DNA of 64,000 nucleotides from Pontixanthobacter gangjinensis (GTDB lineage Bacteria > Pseudomonadota > Alphaproteobacteria > Sphingomonadales > Sphingomonadaceae), in contig NZ_WTYS01000001.1 of NCBI RefSeq assembly GCF_009827545.1, positions 1,141,772 to 1,205,771 of the forward strand, read 5' to 3'. Below the pieces are notes generated by a model. That model saw nothing but the letters and a program-made list of their open reading frames with translations, searched no databases and was not told the DNA's origin. The translations under genes were made by a program, and so were the position numbers. Below are positions 45,865 to 54,883 of the stretch, piece after piece; position 1 is the stretch's first letter, and every line of letters starts with the position of its first letter.

Positions 45865-47348
45865 TGACCAATTTGACTGATCTTGGTGTTGCGGCGATCC
45901 GTAACGGTGTCGCAAATGGTGATTTCACCGCGCGCGAAGTGGCAGAGGCGTTCAACGCCAATGTCGCTGCCGCGAAAGAATTGAACGCATTCATTGTCAC
46001 CACTCCTGAAAAGGCTCTCGAAGCCGCTGACGCGGTCGACGCCGACCGCGCAGCTGGCAAAGAGCTGGGCAGCATGGCTGGCGTCCCGATCGGGATGAAG
46101 GATTTGTTCTGTACCAAGGGCGTGCAAACCACCGCCGCGAGCCACATTCTGGAAGGGTTTACGCCGCAATATGAAAGCACCGTGTCGTCCAATCTGTGGG
46201 CTGCTGGCGCTGGGATGCTGGGCAAGCTGAACCTTGATCAATTCGCGATGGGTTCCTCCAACGAGACATCCTATTTTGGCAATGTCACATCGCCGTGGCG
46301 GCGCGCGGGTGGTTCCAACACTCCGATGAGCCCCGGTGGTTCGTCTGGCGGCAGTTCAACAGCCGTATCCGCTCGGCTCGCACCTGCGGCTACGGGGACC
46401 GATACAGGCGGCTCAATCCGTCAGCCTGCTGCATTTGCGGGCATAACCGGCGTTAAGCCGACCTACGGACGGTGCAGCCGGTGGGGCGTGGTGGCGTTCG
46501 CCTCCAGCCTAGATCAGGCTGGCCCGATGGCGCATGACGTGCGCGATTGCGCGATCATGCTTGGCGCGATGGCGGGTTTCGATCCGAAGGATTCGACCAG
46601 CCTCGACATGCCCGTGCCCGATTGGGAATCGGCGCTAAATTCGGACATGAAGGGCAAGAAAGTCGGCATTCCCAAAGAATACCGGATGGAAGGCACCGAT
46701 CCTGAAATCCTGAAAAGCTGGGATGACGGGATTGCGTGGCTGAAAGATGCAGGCGCCGAGATCGTCGATGTCAGCCTGCCGCACACCAAATATGCGTTGC
46801 CCGCCTATTACATCATCGCCCCGGCAGAGGCATCGAGCAACCTCGCGCGCTATGACGGTGTGCGGTATGGTTTGCGCGATCTGCCGGAAGGTGCCGGCTT
46901 GCAGGATATGTACGCTGCGACCCGCGCCGAAGGGTTCGGGGATGAGGTTAAGCGCCGCGTGCTAATTGGCACTTATGTGCTCAGCGCGGGCTTCTACGAT
47001 GCCTATTACACGCAGGCTCAGAAGGTACGTGCGTTGGTCGCGCGCGATTTCGACAACGCTTGGAAAGAATGCGACGTGATCCTCGCGCCCACGACCCCGA
47101 CCGCCAGCTTCGGCCTCGGTGAAAAATCCGCCGATCCGCTGGCGATGTATCTCAACGATGTGTTCGCCGTGCCCGCTAGCCTCGCTGGATTGCCCGCAAT
47201 GAGCGTGCCGTGCGGCGTGAACTCGGAAGGGTTGCCGCTTGGCTTGCAGATCGTCGGCAAGGCGTTTGACGAGCAGGGCGTGATGAACGCTGGCTTGGCG
47301 ATTGAAGAGCGCGCCGGGTTTACGGCCAAGCCGGAGAAGTGGTGGTAA
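45864..47348 (+). CDS. gatA: Glutamyl-tRNA(Gln) amidotransferase subunit A
   Basis: A 494-residue amidase-signature glutaminase that frees ammonia for transamidation. The catalytic set is the lysine of [10 protein letters not shown], the serine of [15 protein letters not shown] and the nucleophile serine of [17 protein letters not shown]. Counting from ATG at 45864 gives the usual length; a GTG one codon earlier is open. Unlike the amidase at the left edge, no signal peptide is present. A small membrane gene, not gatB, follows two bases after the stop. Confidence 0.97.
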   Translation: MTNLTDLGVAAIRNGVANGDFTAREVAEAFNANVAAAKELNAFIVTTPEKALEAADAVDADRAAGKELGSMAGVPIGMKDLFCTKGVQTTAASHILEGFTPQYESTVSSNLWAAGAGMLGKLNLDQFAMGSSNETSYFGNVTSPWRRAGGSNTPMSPGGSSGGSSTAVSARLAPAATGTDTGGSIRQPAAFAGITGVKPTYGRCSRWGVVAFASSLDQAGPMAHDVRDCAIMLGAMAGFDPKDSTSLDMPVPDWESALNSDMKGKKVGIPKEYRMEGTDPEILKSWDDGIAWLKDAGAEIVDVSLPHTKYALPAYYIIAPAEASSNLARYDGVRYGLRDLPEGAGLQDMYAATRAEGFGDEVKRRVLIGTYVLSAGFYDAYYTQAQKVRALVARDFDNAWKECDVILAPTTPTASFGLGEKSADPLAMYLNDVFAVPASLAGLPAMSVPCGVNSEGLPLGLQIVGKAFDEQGVMNAGLAIEERAGFTAKPEKWW

Positions 47349-47349
47349 G

Positions 47350-47604
47350 ATGCGTAAAACCGCCAAAGCTTGCGTAATTGCTCTTGGAATTATCTCAATT
47401 GCTTACAATACGTACAAGATGGCTCCTTGGGAAAATGGATGGGCTGACTTCATTGGAGTCGTAATTGTCGGCACAATTCTATATTTTGCGTTCGTTGCAG
47501 CGGTGTTCGGCATTCTGTCATGGGCAGAGACTTTTGCGCGGCGCAATAGAATGGGTGAAGCGCGCTTTGATAGTAAAACTGGAAAGCTGATTAAAGATGA
47601 GTAA
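47350..47604 (+). CDS. Small membrane protein inserted between gatA and gatB
   Basis: I do not recognise this 84-residue protein. It has two hydrophobic segments ([16 protein letters not shown] and [20 protein letters not shown]) and a hydrophilic C terminus ([20 protein letters not shown]). It starts directly behind the gatA stop and overlaps the gatB start by 8 bases. The 60-base stretches at 47401 and 47461 have 28 and 27 G+C, lower than the gat genes. It looks like a late insertion kept in the operon; a link to tRNA amidation is doubtful. Confidence 0.7.
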   Translation: MRKTAKACVIALGIISIAYNTYKMAPWENGWADFIGVVIVGTILYFAFVAAVFGILSWAETFARRNRMGEARFDSKTGKLIKDE

Positions 47605-49096
47605 CTACCGCATCCAAGGCGCAACGGGCGAATGGGAGGTCGTGATCGGCCTTGAGGTTCATGCGCAGGTCACTTCCAACTCCAAGCTGTTCAGCGGCGC
47701 GGATACGACTTTTGGCGCGGAGCCGAATACGCAGGTGTCGCTGGTCGATGCGGCGATGCCCGGCATGTTGCCAGTGCTGAATGGCGAATGCGTCCGTCAG
47801 GCCGTGCGGACCGGCATGGCGATCGAGGCGCAGATCAACAAATATTCGCGCTTCGACCGGAAGAACTACTTCTACGCCGATTTGCCGCAGGGCTATCAGA
47901 TTTCTCAGCTCTATCACCCCATCGTGGGCGAGGGGCAGTTGCTGATCGAGAAGGACGAAAAGGCCGGTATTCCCGAAGACAAGATCATCGGGATCGAACG
48001 CATTCATATCGAGCAGGATGCGGGCAAGCTGATGCATGACCAGCACCCGACCATGTCCTATGTTGATCTGAACCGTTGCGGTGTCGCGCTGATGGAGATT
48101 GTCTCCAAGCCCGATATGACTTCGCCTGCAGAGGCCGGTGCTTATGTGCGCAAGCTGCGCTCGATCCTGCGCTATGTCGGGTCGTGCGACGGCAATATGG
48201 AGCAAGGCTCCATGCGCGCCGATGTCAACGTATCGGTGCGCAAGGTCGGTGATACCGAACTGGGCACACGGACTGAAACGAAGAACGTCAATTCGGTCCG
48301 CTTCGTCATGGCGGTGATCGAAAGCGAAGTGCGCCGTCAGGTCGATCTGATCGAAGATGGCGGCACGGTGGTGCAGGAAACGCGCCTCTACGATCCGGAC
48401 AAGAATGAAACGCGGTCCATGCGCAGCAAAGAAGACGCGCATGATTACCGCTACTTCCCCGATCCCGATTTGCTGCCGCTTAATCTTGAGGAAGATTTCC
48501 TTGAAGAATGCCGCGCCAGCCTGCCCGAACTGCCCGATGCCAAGCGGACCCGCTATGTCGAGGAACTGGGCCTGAGCGATTACAACGCGGCTGTCTTAAC
48601 CGTGGAAGTCGAAACCTTCGCGCGTTTCGAAACTTTGCTGGCGATTACAGCGAAGCATCTCGGCAAGCCCGAAGCCGAAATCGCCACTACGGTCGCCAAT
48701 TGGTCGATGTCGACCGCGCCCGGCGTGGTCAAAAGCCTCGGCGATGAAGCCAACCTTGAATATGCGACAGCCGAAGCGCAGGCTGCCATCCTGGGCATGC
48801 AAGGCGCAGGCGAGATTTCTGGAAGTCAGGCCAAGGAAATCTACGAAATTGTCCTCAAAACCGGCCGCGAGCCGGCCGAGATCGCCGACACCGAAGGGCT
48901 GAAGCAACAGTCCGATAGCGGCGCTATCGAGGCGGAAATCGACAAAATCCTCGTCGCCAATCAGGACAAGGTCGAACAATATAGAGGCGGCAAAGACAAG
49001 CTGTTCGGCTTCTTCGTGGGTCAAACCATGAAAGCGATGCAAGGCAAAGCCAATCCGGCGGTGGTGAATGAGCTGCTGAAGGCGAAGCTAGGCTAG
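47597..49096 (+). CDS. gatB: Glutamyl-tRNA(Gln) amidotransferase subunit B
   Basis: A 499-residue kinase-like subunit that phosphorylates Glu-tRNA(Gln) and receives ammonia from GatA. The N-terminal core [20 protein letters not shown], the metal-binding segment [20 protein letters not shown], and [11 protein letters not shown] are present. The tail domain (residues 390-499, [20 protein letters not shown] onward) is the YqeY-like tRNA-binding part. Length is standard. A strong terminator lies 20 bases after the stop. Confidence 0.97.
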   Translation: MSNYRIQGATGEWEVVIGLEVHAQVTSNSKLFSGADTTFGAEPNTQVSLVDAAMPGMLPVLNGECVRQAVRTGMAIEAQINKYSRFDRKNYFYADLPQGYQISQLYHPIVGEGQLLIEKDEKAGIPEDKIIGIERIHIEQDAGKLMHDQHPTMSYVDLNRCGVALMEIVSKPDMTSPAEAGAYVRKLRSILRYVGSCDGNMEQGSMRADVNVSVRKVGDTELGTRTETKNVNSVRFVMAVIESEVRRQVDLIEDGGTVVQETRLYDPDKNETRSMRSKEDAHDYRYFPDPDLLPLNLEEDFLEECRASLPELPDAKRTRYVEELGLSDYNAAVLTVEVETFARFETLLAITAKHLGKPEAEIATTVANWSMSTAPGVVKSLGDEANLEYATAEAQAAILGMQGAGEISGSQAKEIYEIVLKTGREPAEIADTEGLKQQSDSGAIEAEIDKILVANQDKVEQYRGGKDKLFGFFVGQTMKAMQGKANPAVVNELLKAKLG

Positions 49097-49116
49097 CCAA
49101 TACACCGTGGCTTCAA

Positions 49117-49151
49117 AAAAAGGCCGCTGGAGCGATCCAGCGGCCTTTTGT
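49117..49151. terminator. Bidirectional terminator between gatB and the paralogue cluster
   Basis: AAGGCCGCTGGA and TCCAGCGGCCTT form a perfect 12-bp stem with a GCGA loop, flanked by A runs on the left and TTTTGTGTTTTT on the right. It ends gatB on the plus strand and, with AAAAAAA on the left arm, also the minus-strand cluster starting at 51777. Confidence 0.92.
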
Positions 49152-49172
49152 GTTTTTGGTATATACTGCCGA

Positions 49173-49952
49173 TTAACTGCTCAGGCGCTTTTTCGCGTTG
49201 TTGGCGTATTCCTCGAAATTGAGTTGGAAAACGGAATTTAGCTCATCAAGACCCTCAAGCGCATCTTCGCCTTCCTTAGGAGGAAATTTCTTGAGACCGT
49301 TACCGCCCCAGGCTTTGTATTGCTTGTCGATCTTGCCATCGTCTCCAAAGTTACGGACCATGAACAATGTCTTTAAAGACCGGCCGTAGATCATAGCTTT
49401 GGTGTACAGCACGTCAGCCACAATCAGTTCGCTGTAGCAGCTGGAATCGCTGTCGGCGCGCCGATCCTTGATCCGGTTCATAGTCTTGCGCTCCAAGGGT
49501 TCTTCGTGCCGGACTATAGTCGTTCCCGGTGTCAGCCCAAGCAAAGTGCGCAGGTCAAGTTCTTGCAGGGCATCAAGTTGGCTCGGGCTATCGAGTGCGC
49601 TTGCCATCAGAGTCTTGTTGTTTGCATCGGTGCCGGAGTTCAGGGCAGCATCAAGCAGGCCCCCGCCAAGCAAGCCTGTCGTGACCGAATTCATCCGTTC
49701 GGCAGGCCACATGTGCAATTCACAGCCATCCGCTGCAACTTTCGGCAAAAGGCCTTCAGTGTTCGCTTCATACTCGACCACTTCAGCAGCCTCGGTCGCC
49801 GCTTGAGCATCGGTTGCTTTCACAACTTCCTCAACAGTGCTTGCTTCCTGTATTTCTGCAGTCGCTTCGATCGCATCGGGATCTTGTGCCTGAGATGGCG
49901 CGCACAAAATCGCTGCCGCGACAGCTGTTCCTAGATAAAATTCCTTACGCAT
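49173..49952 (-). CDS. Secreted paralogue 1 of an unrecognised two-cysteine family
   Basis: A 259-residue protein with a signal peptide ending APSQA-QD, preceded by AAGGGGAG close to the ATG. An Ala/Glu/Thr-rich linker of about 50 residues leads to Cys77 in the motif CELHMW. A middle block reads LDLRTLLGLTPGTTIVRHEE, and the second cysteine lies in SCYSELIVADVLYTKAM. The C terminus carries KKFPPKEGEDALEG. Both motifs recur in the next two genes upstream, giving three tandem paralogues. I do not know the family. The two cysteines are the only ones in the mature chain and may form a disulfide in the periplasm. It is the last gene before the terminator at 49117. Confidence 0.85.
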   Translation of the reverse strand: MRKEFYLGTAVAAAILCAPSQAQDPDAIEATAEIQEASTVEEVVKATDAQAATEAAEVVEYEANTEGLLPKVAADGCELHMWPAERMNSVTTGLLGGGLLDAALNSGTDANNKTLMASALDSPSQLDALQELDLRTLLGLTPGTTIVRHEEPLERKTMNRIKDRRADSDSSCYSELIVADVLYTKAMIYGRSLKTLFMVRNFGDDGKIDKQYKAWGGNGLKKFPPKEGEDALEGLDELNSVFQLNFEEYANNAKKRLSS

Positions 49953-49987
49953 ATTGCTCCCCTTAATGTTCGTGTTGTAGTTTGTTT

Positions 49988-50692
49988 TTAATCGGTTTTT
50001 CGATTGCTTAATGCTCTGCCAAACTCAGCGATTGCTCCGCTAAATTCTGTCGTGAATTCGTCAAAGGCGGCTTTGACCTGCCCAGGTTCTTTGGGAGGAA
50101 AAAGCTTCACTCGTCTTTGGATATAACTGCCGAATTTATCTATCGGCTCGGCACCAGCATCAAACCGTCTGAAACGAAGTATGGCTTTCAGGAAGCGTCC
50201 ATCGATCAGATCTTCCTGAAAAAATACGTCGTCTACGACCAGCTCGGCATAGCAGGGAGTTGCCCTGCGCAGGATGCGACCTTTGGTGGAGCGCGCAACC
50301 CGGCTAGGCAACGGGTTCGCATGGACGGTCACAGAATAGCCGGGCAGGTTCAGGATTCCTGCAAGATCCATCTTCCGCATTTCTGATACTTGGACCTCAG
50401 GAGGCAGGACACGTTCGGGAAGCTCCTTGTATCCGTCTCGGCCCTTTACTGCTCCATCGACAATGCCGCCATGGAACCAGCCGGAATAGATCGACCGGAT
50501 GCCTTGTGTGGGCCACGCGTGCAGTTCGCATATTGGTTCAGCTGTTGCGGCGGCCGGGGCAGGATCAGCTTCCGGAGCGGACATTTCTATGTTTGTCGGT
50601 TTAGTTTCAGTTATTTCAGCCGAATTCTGTGCCGAGACTCCGCCGGATAAAACCAAGGAGATAACCAAGACAGAGGATGTTAGTGCTCTCAA
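49988..50692 (-). CDS. Secreted paralogue 2 of an unrecognised two-cysteine family
   Basis: A 234-residue protein starting at TTG, needed to obtain its clear signal peptide (MRALTSSVLVISLVLSGGVS, cleaved near AQ-NS). An acidic, Ala/Pro-rich linker precedes Cys55 in CELHAW. The shared middle block is LAGILNLPGYSVTVHANPLP, and the second cysteine is in PCYAELVVDDVFFQED. The end carries RRVKLFPPKEPGQVK, matching KKFPPKE in paralogue 1. Divergence between copies is substantial, so the duplication is not recent. It lies 88 bases after paralogue 3 and 35 before paralogue 1. Confidence 0.83.
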   Translation of the reverse strand: MRALTSSVLVISLVLSGGVSAQNSAEITETKPTNIEMSAPEADPAPAAATAEPICELHAWPTQGIRSIYSGWFHGGIVDGAVKGRDGYKELPERVLPPEVQVSEMRKMDLAGILNLPGYSVTVHANPLPSRVARSTKGRILRRATPCYAELVVDDVFFQEDLIDGRFLKAILRFRRFDAGAEPIDKFGSYIQRRVKLFPPKEPGQVKAAFDEFTTEFSGAIAEFGRALSNRKTD

Positions 50693-50780
50693 AATTAGTC
50701 GTCCGTTGTAGTCGCAGAAAACAGTCCTGCTCGCGATTTATCTCTGCTGCGAGCCGATCATTAATCCGAATATATGTATA

Positions 50781-51461
50781 TTATCGGTTATTTGATGGGA
50801 TGTCTTGTATCAGAGCGGCAAAATCGCTCAAATTTTGTTTGAAAGCGGCTTCCATGTCTAATTCGTAAGTGACCTGCTCTACATCTGTCTTTTCCTGGTC
50901 ATGTTTCAGGTTGGTTTGGGTCCATGTCCCCAATACGCGAACAGGGCGCTCGCCACCTTTGTCAAAAACACGAAGTCGGAAAAAGCTCTTGAGGTTTTGA
51001 CCGCGAGCATATTCGCGTGAATACACCACATCAGTCACCACCAGCTCGGCATAACATTCGGGGGCGCCGCGGGTATAGCGGGTCTTTACGCTACGAATGA
51101 GCCCGCTCGGAAGAGGCTTCTCGTGAGTGACCACCTTATACGCATCAAACCCGAACAAAGCTGGCAGATCGGCTTCTGACAGAATTTCCAACTGCCGCAA
51201 TGTGGGAAGTGGACCCCCGGGTTTTGCATTTTGGGTATTTACTTCGGCAGTGTTGCGCTCAATCCGGCCAACAGGAGAGCTCCCTAGGGCACCCATATAG
51301 CCAGTAGAAAGGTTATCACTGGCTCGCTGCCGGGTCTTGCTTAAACCGTCAGAGGCCCAAACATGCAGTTCGCACGTTTGGGCCTCTGTTGGCTGTACGT
51401 CTTGTGCCGTCGCTCCGGTCGAAACGACCAGTAACAGGCCGGTAAGAACGGCTAGGCGCAA
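50781..51461 (-). CDS. Secreted paralogue 3 of an unrecognised two-cysteine family
   Basis: A 226-residue protein, also from a TTG start, 10 bases after the stop of the 101-residue gene. The signal peptide is MRLAVLTGLLLVVSTGATAQ with mature start DVQP. Cys30 lies in CELHVW almost at the mature N terminus, without the long linker of paralogue 1. The block LPALFGFDAYKVVTHEKPLP and second cysteine ECYAELVVTDVVYSRE correspond to those of the others. It has no FPPKE motif but ends in a similar acidic-basic helix (AAFKQNLSDFAALIQDIPSN). Function unknown. Confidence 0.83.
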   Translation of the reverse strand: MRLAVLTGLLLVVSTGATAQDVQPTEAQTCELHVWASDGLSKTRQRASDNLSTGYMGALGSSPVGRIERNTAEVNTQNAKPGGPLPTLRQLEILSEADLPALFGFDAYKVVTHEKPLPSGLIRSVKTRYTRGAPECYAELVVTDVVYSREYARGQNLKSFFRLRVFDKGGERPVRVLGTWTQTNLKHDQEKTDVEQVTYELDMEAAFKQNLSDFAALIQDIPSNNR

Positions 51462-51471
51462 TTCGCTAACT

Positions 51472-51777
51472 TTACGCTTGGCGCTGGCCGGTCATTGCCA
51501 TTTTGCCGAATGCGCCTGCGTTGACTTCACCGACCAGCTGGTCGCCGTCGACAGTCGCTTCGCCTTCAAGCTTCATTGGCATGGGAACGGTCATATTCAT
51601 TGTCCATGTCAGCTTGTTGCCGTCAATCACGCCGTTTTCTAGTTCCATGCCGCCCATTGCGCCTTGATTGGTGCCAGTGAAGGTGGTGCCGTCATCACTT
51701 GGAACGATGGTCACAACGCTCTTCTGGTCGCCCATCGGGCTTTTGGTTACGCAATCATATGTTCCGGCTACTGACAT
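51472..51777 (-). CDS. Small beta-rich protein of unknown function
   Basis: A 101-residue protein without signal peptide. It opens MSVAGTYDCVTKSPMGDQKS and continues in short strands: VVTIVPSDDGTTFTGTNQGA, MELENGVIDGNKLTWTMNMT, then MKLEGEATVDGDQLVGEVN. The pattern of paired strands with DG/GN turns suggests a small lipocalin-like or calycin barrel. Similar unnamed proteins appear in sphingomonads as I recall them. GGAG lies 7 bases before the ATG. It may head the transcript that includes the three secreted paralogues. Confidence 0.75.
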   Translation of the reverse strand: MSVAGTYDCVTKSPMGDQKSVVTIVPSDDGTTFTGTNQGAMGGMELENGVIDGNKLTWTMNMTVPMPMKLEGEATVDGDQLVGEVNAGAFGKMAMTGQRQA

Positions 51778-51800
51778 TTAAATTCTCCATTTTTAAACAC

Positions 51801-51819
51801 GCAGCTTTCTTTCAGCTGC
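51801..51819 (-). terminator. Weak hairpin after the M16 peptidase gene
   Basis: On the minus strand GCAGCT and AGCTGC pair around GAAAGAA, then GTGTTTAAAA. The stem is short and the T run poor, so termination here is uncertain. Confidence 0.3.
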
Positions 51820-51862
51820 TTACAACGATGTAAATAGTTAAGTTGGGTAGTTTGTTCCGAGA

Positions 51863-54820
51863 TTATTCGGTTTCAAGCTCGCGCACCTCGATCGGCAGGC
51901 CAAGCTGGTCAAGCTGCGGCCGGACCACTTCGGCATCACCAACAATCACGAACACCAGATCTTCCCCGCGCAGGGACATTTTGGCCGCTGCATCAAGCTC
52001 ATCTGCGGTAAGCGCCGAATATTTCGCCGCCAGCGTTTCGTAATAATTGTCGGGGCGATCCAGCGTGATGATATTGACGATGCCGCCAAGCACATCGCGG
52101 CTGGTTTCAAACTGGCCCGGAAGTTCGCGGACATTGCCGTTGATCAACCGTGTGAGCTCTTCTGAAGTGACGCCGTTGCCGCTGGTGTAGGACGCCAGAT
52201 CCTTGCGCAATTCGACGATGGAATCACCCGTTCGATCAGCCTGAACCGGCGCGTATAGGACGAAGCTGATGCGGTCGATCGGTGACTGCAGGATACTACG
52301 AACCCCGTATGACCAGCCCTTCGTCTCGCGCAGATTCATGTTGATCCGGCTTAGGAAACTGCCGCCAAACACTTCATTGGCGGACCGCAATATGGTCAGA
52401 TCGTCAGTGCCTTTCTGATCGAGCACGCGGCCAGCGAGGATCACCGATTGTGGTGAGTTGGGCCGGTTTATCAGCACAACGCGGGGAGTCTGGCTTGGTA
52501 TTGCCGCGTCATAGGTCTTTATTGGCGCTTGCACATTGGGGGCGGTCCAATCGCCGAAGCTGGCATTGAGCAGCCGCACGGTTTCGACTAGCGAAGTGTC
52601 CCCCACCACGAACACCCGCGCCTTATCAGGGCGCAGCCACATCCGGTGAAAATCGGTCATTTCATCGCGGGTAACGGTGGCTACGACAGCTGGATCGCCA
52701 GTGCCGGTAGGCGGAATGCCGTAGGGGTGATCGCCGAACAAAATGGGGGCGAGGGCGCGTTGCCCGATTGCTGCCGGATTATTCAGCTCGTTAGTAATCC
52801 GGGTCAATTGCTGTGCGCGGACACGCTCCAGATCAGTCGGGCTGAACGCCGGATTGCGGATGTAATCAGCCAGCAAATTGAGCGACCCGAGGAAGTTGGG
52901 CGTTACTGCGTCGAGGCCGAAGGATGTTGTATCGGCATCAGCGCTGGAGAAAATTGACGCACCAAGTTTCTCGCGCTCGATTGCGAAGGCGGCGCTATCG
53001 AAATTGGCGGTGCCTTCATCCATCGCTTGCAGCATCAACGACTGCAGGCCGAGGCGGTCCTTAGGATCGGCGGAATAACCGGCATCGAACGTCACACGGA
53101 CGCTAACAACCGGCACGGCGTCACGCTTGGCAAAATAGACTTCCATTCCGTTATCGAGCGTTGCCCGTTCGATTTCGGGGAAGTCTAGCGGCTTCAATTC
53201 GCCAACATCGGGCAGCTTCGACCGGTCGGCCTCGCCAGCTGCGGGGAGGGGCGCCGACGCAGAACCCTGCATACTTACCGGGTTGATGTAGAACGCTGGC
53301 TGCATGCCTGCACCTTCGGGAGCCACCACGTAACCGCCACGATCTTCGCCGCCTTCGGTTCGGTCGCCGGGTTCGACGATCAATTCGAATACCGGACGCG
53401 ACAGCCATTTGGCGGTTACGGTGCGGACTTCGTCAGGCGTAAGGCTGGCTGCACGGCGCAAGGTTGTTTTGTAAGCGTCAGGGCTGCCTTCATACAGCAG
53501 GCCCTCGGCCAAGGTCGGGGCTTTGCCGCTGAATCCGCCAATTTGTTCAAGACCGCGGATTTGACCGGCGGCGTAGACCGTGGTGGCACGCTGGATTTCA
53601 GCGTCGGTCGGGCCTTCGGCGACGAACTTTGCGATCTCTTCATCAAGCGCAGCAGCGAGAACGTCTTGGTCAACACCAGGACGCGCGTTGGCATAGACAA
53701 CAAATTGGCCAGCTTGCGCGAAAATTTCAGCGCGGGCGACTACGCTCACCGCCAACTGTTTTTCACGGACCAGAACATTGTCGAGCCGCGAGCTGGCGAG
53801 GCCACCCAACACGGTCGCACCCATTGAGAGGGGCAGGTAGTCAGGGTTGTCGAGCCCGGGAACGGCCCACATACGGTAAAGCCGGGTTGTCGCGACGCGG
53901 TCCTGAATGGTTTTGGAAAGCGGCGCGTCCAAAGTCGGCACCGGAGCATCAACTTTGGGAGTTTCTGGACCGCGTTTGATCGCGCCGAACCACTTGTTGA
54001 CCTTGGCTTTCGCAGTCGCAATGTCGACATCGCCGGCCAATACGAGCACCGCGTTATTCGGGCCGTAATTGTCGCGGAACCACTGCTTCACATCCTCCAA
54101 CGTGGCGGAGGATAGGTCGTCCATCGAACCAATGGTGGAGTGGTGATAAGGGTGGCCCGAGGGGTAAAGGTTCTCAAGCTGTTCATATTCAGTCAGGCCG
54201 AATGGCTGATTGTCGCCTTGCCGTTTTTCGTTCTGGACAACGCCGATCTGGTTATCGAGCTTCTCCTGCGTCACTGCGCCGAGGAGATAGCCCATCCGGT
54301 CGCTTTCCAGCATCAGCGCGCGGTCGAGCGCAGCGGTAGGGACGCTTTCGAAATAATTGGTCCGGTCAAACCATGTGGTGCCGTTGAGATCGGTCGCACC
54401 GATTTGCTGCAGTGGCTCGAAGAAATCACCGGGAGCGTTTTCCGAACCGTTGAACATCAGATGTTCAAACAAATGGGCAAAGCCTGTCTTGCCTTCCGGC
54501 TCATGCTTCGATCCAACATTGTACCAAACTGACAGCGCGACCAGCGGGGCCTTCCGGTCGGTATGCACAAGCACAGTCAGACCATTGTCGAGTGTGAACT
54601 GGTCATAGGGTATCGAAACCGCATCTATCAGTTCGGAAACAGGGGCGGGACTGTGGTTGTTGGCGTCGGCAGCGGCAATGGCGGGATCAGCTGCGTCGGC
54701 CATTGCATCGGCTGCATCCATTGATGCGGTGGTCAGTTCTTTGCCGGTCGCCGAACACGCAGCAAGTGCGACAGCGAGCAGGCTTGCCGAAGCAAAGCGG
54801 CTGATGGAATTAAGACGCAT
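51863..54820 (-). CDS. M16 family zinc metallopeptidase lipoprotein
   Basis: A 985-residue protein with a lipoprotein signal (SASLLAVALAACSATG, lipidated Cys22). The inverted zinc motif HLFEH is at 117-121 within TGFAHLFEHLMFNGSEN. The first half is an active M16 domain. The second half repeats the fold (DNGMEVYFAKRDAVPVVSVR and the following LQSLMLQAMDEGTANFDSAA) without HxxEH, as in insulysin-like enzymes with an inactive second domain. It degrades peptides in the periplasm or at the outer-membrane inner face. AGGGGACT lies before the ATG. Full length for the two-domain form. Confidence 0.93.
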   Translation of the reverse strand: MRLNSISRFASASLLAVALAACSATGKELTTASMDAADAMADAADPAIAAADANNHSPAPVSELIDAVSIPYDQFTLDNGLTVLVHTDRKAPLVALSVWYNVGSKHEPEGKTGFAHLFEHLMFNGSENAPGDFFEPLQQIGATDLNGTTWFDRTNYFESVPTAALDRALMLESDRMGYLLGAVTQEKLDNQIGVVQNEKRQGDNQPFGLTEYEQLENLYPSGHPYHHSTIGSMDDLSSATLEDVKQWFRDNYGPNNAVLVLAGDVDIATAKAKVNKWFGAIKRGPETPKVDAPVPTLDAPLSKTIQDRVATTRLYRMWAVPGLDNPDYLPLSMGATVLGGLASSRLDNVLVREKQLAVSVVARAEIFAQAGQFVVYANARPGVDQDVLAAALDEEIAKFVAEGPTDAEIQRATTVYAAGQIRGLEQIGGFSGKAPTLAEGLLYEGSPDAYKTTLRRAASLTPDEVRTVTAKWLSRPVFELIVEPGDRTEGGEDRGGYVVAPEGAGMQPAFYINPVSMQGSASAPLPAAGEADRSKLPDVGELKPLDFPEIERATLDNGMEVYFAKRDAVPVVSVRVTFDAGYSADPKDRLGLQSLMLQAMDEGTANFDSAAFAIEREKLGASIFSSADADTTSFGLDAVTPNFLGSLNLLADYIRNPAFSPTDLERVRAQQLTRITNELNNPAAIGQRALAPILFGDHPYGIPPTGTGDPAVVATVTRDEMTDFHRMWLRPDKARVFVVGDTSLVETVRLLNASFGDWTAPNVQAPIKTYDAAIPSQTPRVVLINRPNSPQSVILAGRVLDQKGTDDLTILRSANEVFGGSFLSRINMNLRETKGWSYGVRSILQSPIDRISFVLYAPVQADRTGDSIVELRKDLASYTSGNGVTSEELTRLINGNVRELPGQFETSRDVLGGIVNIITLDRPDNYYETLAAKYSALTADELDAAAKMSLRGEDLVFVIVGDAEVVRPQLDQLGLPIEVRELETE

Positions 54821-54883
54821 TTTTCAGTCCCCTGAATTTTTGTGATCTAAACAGTAATTTCTTGCCAGCTACTGATGCTGAGA

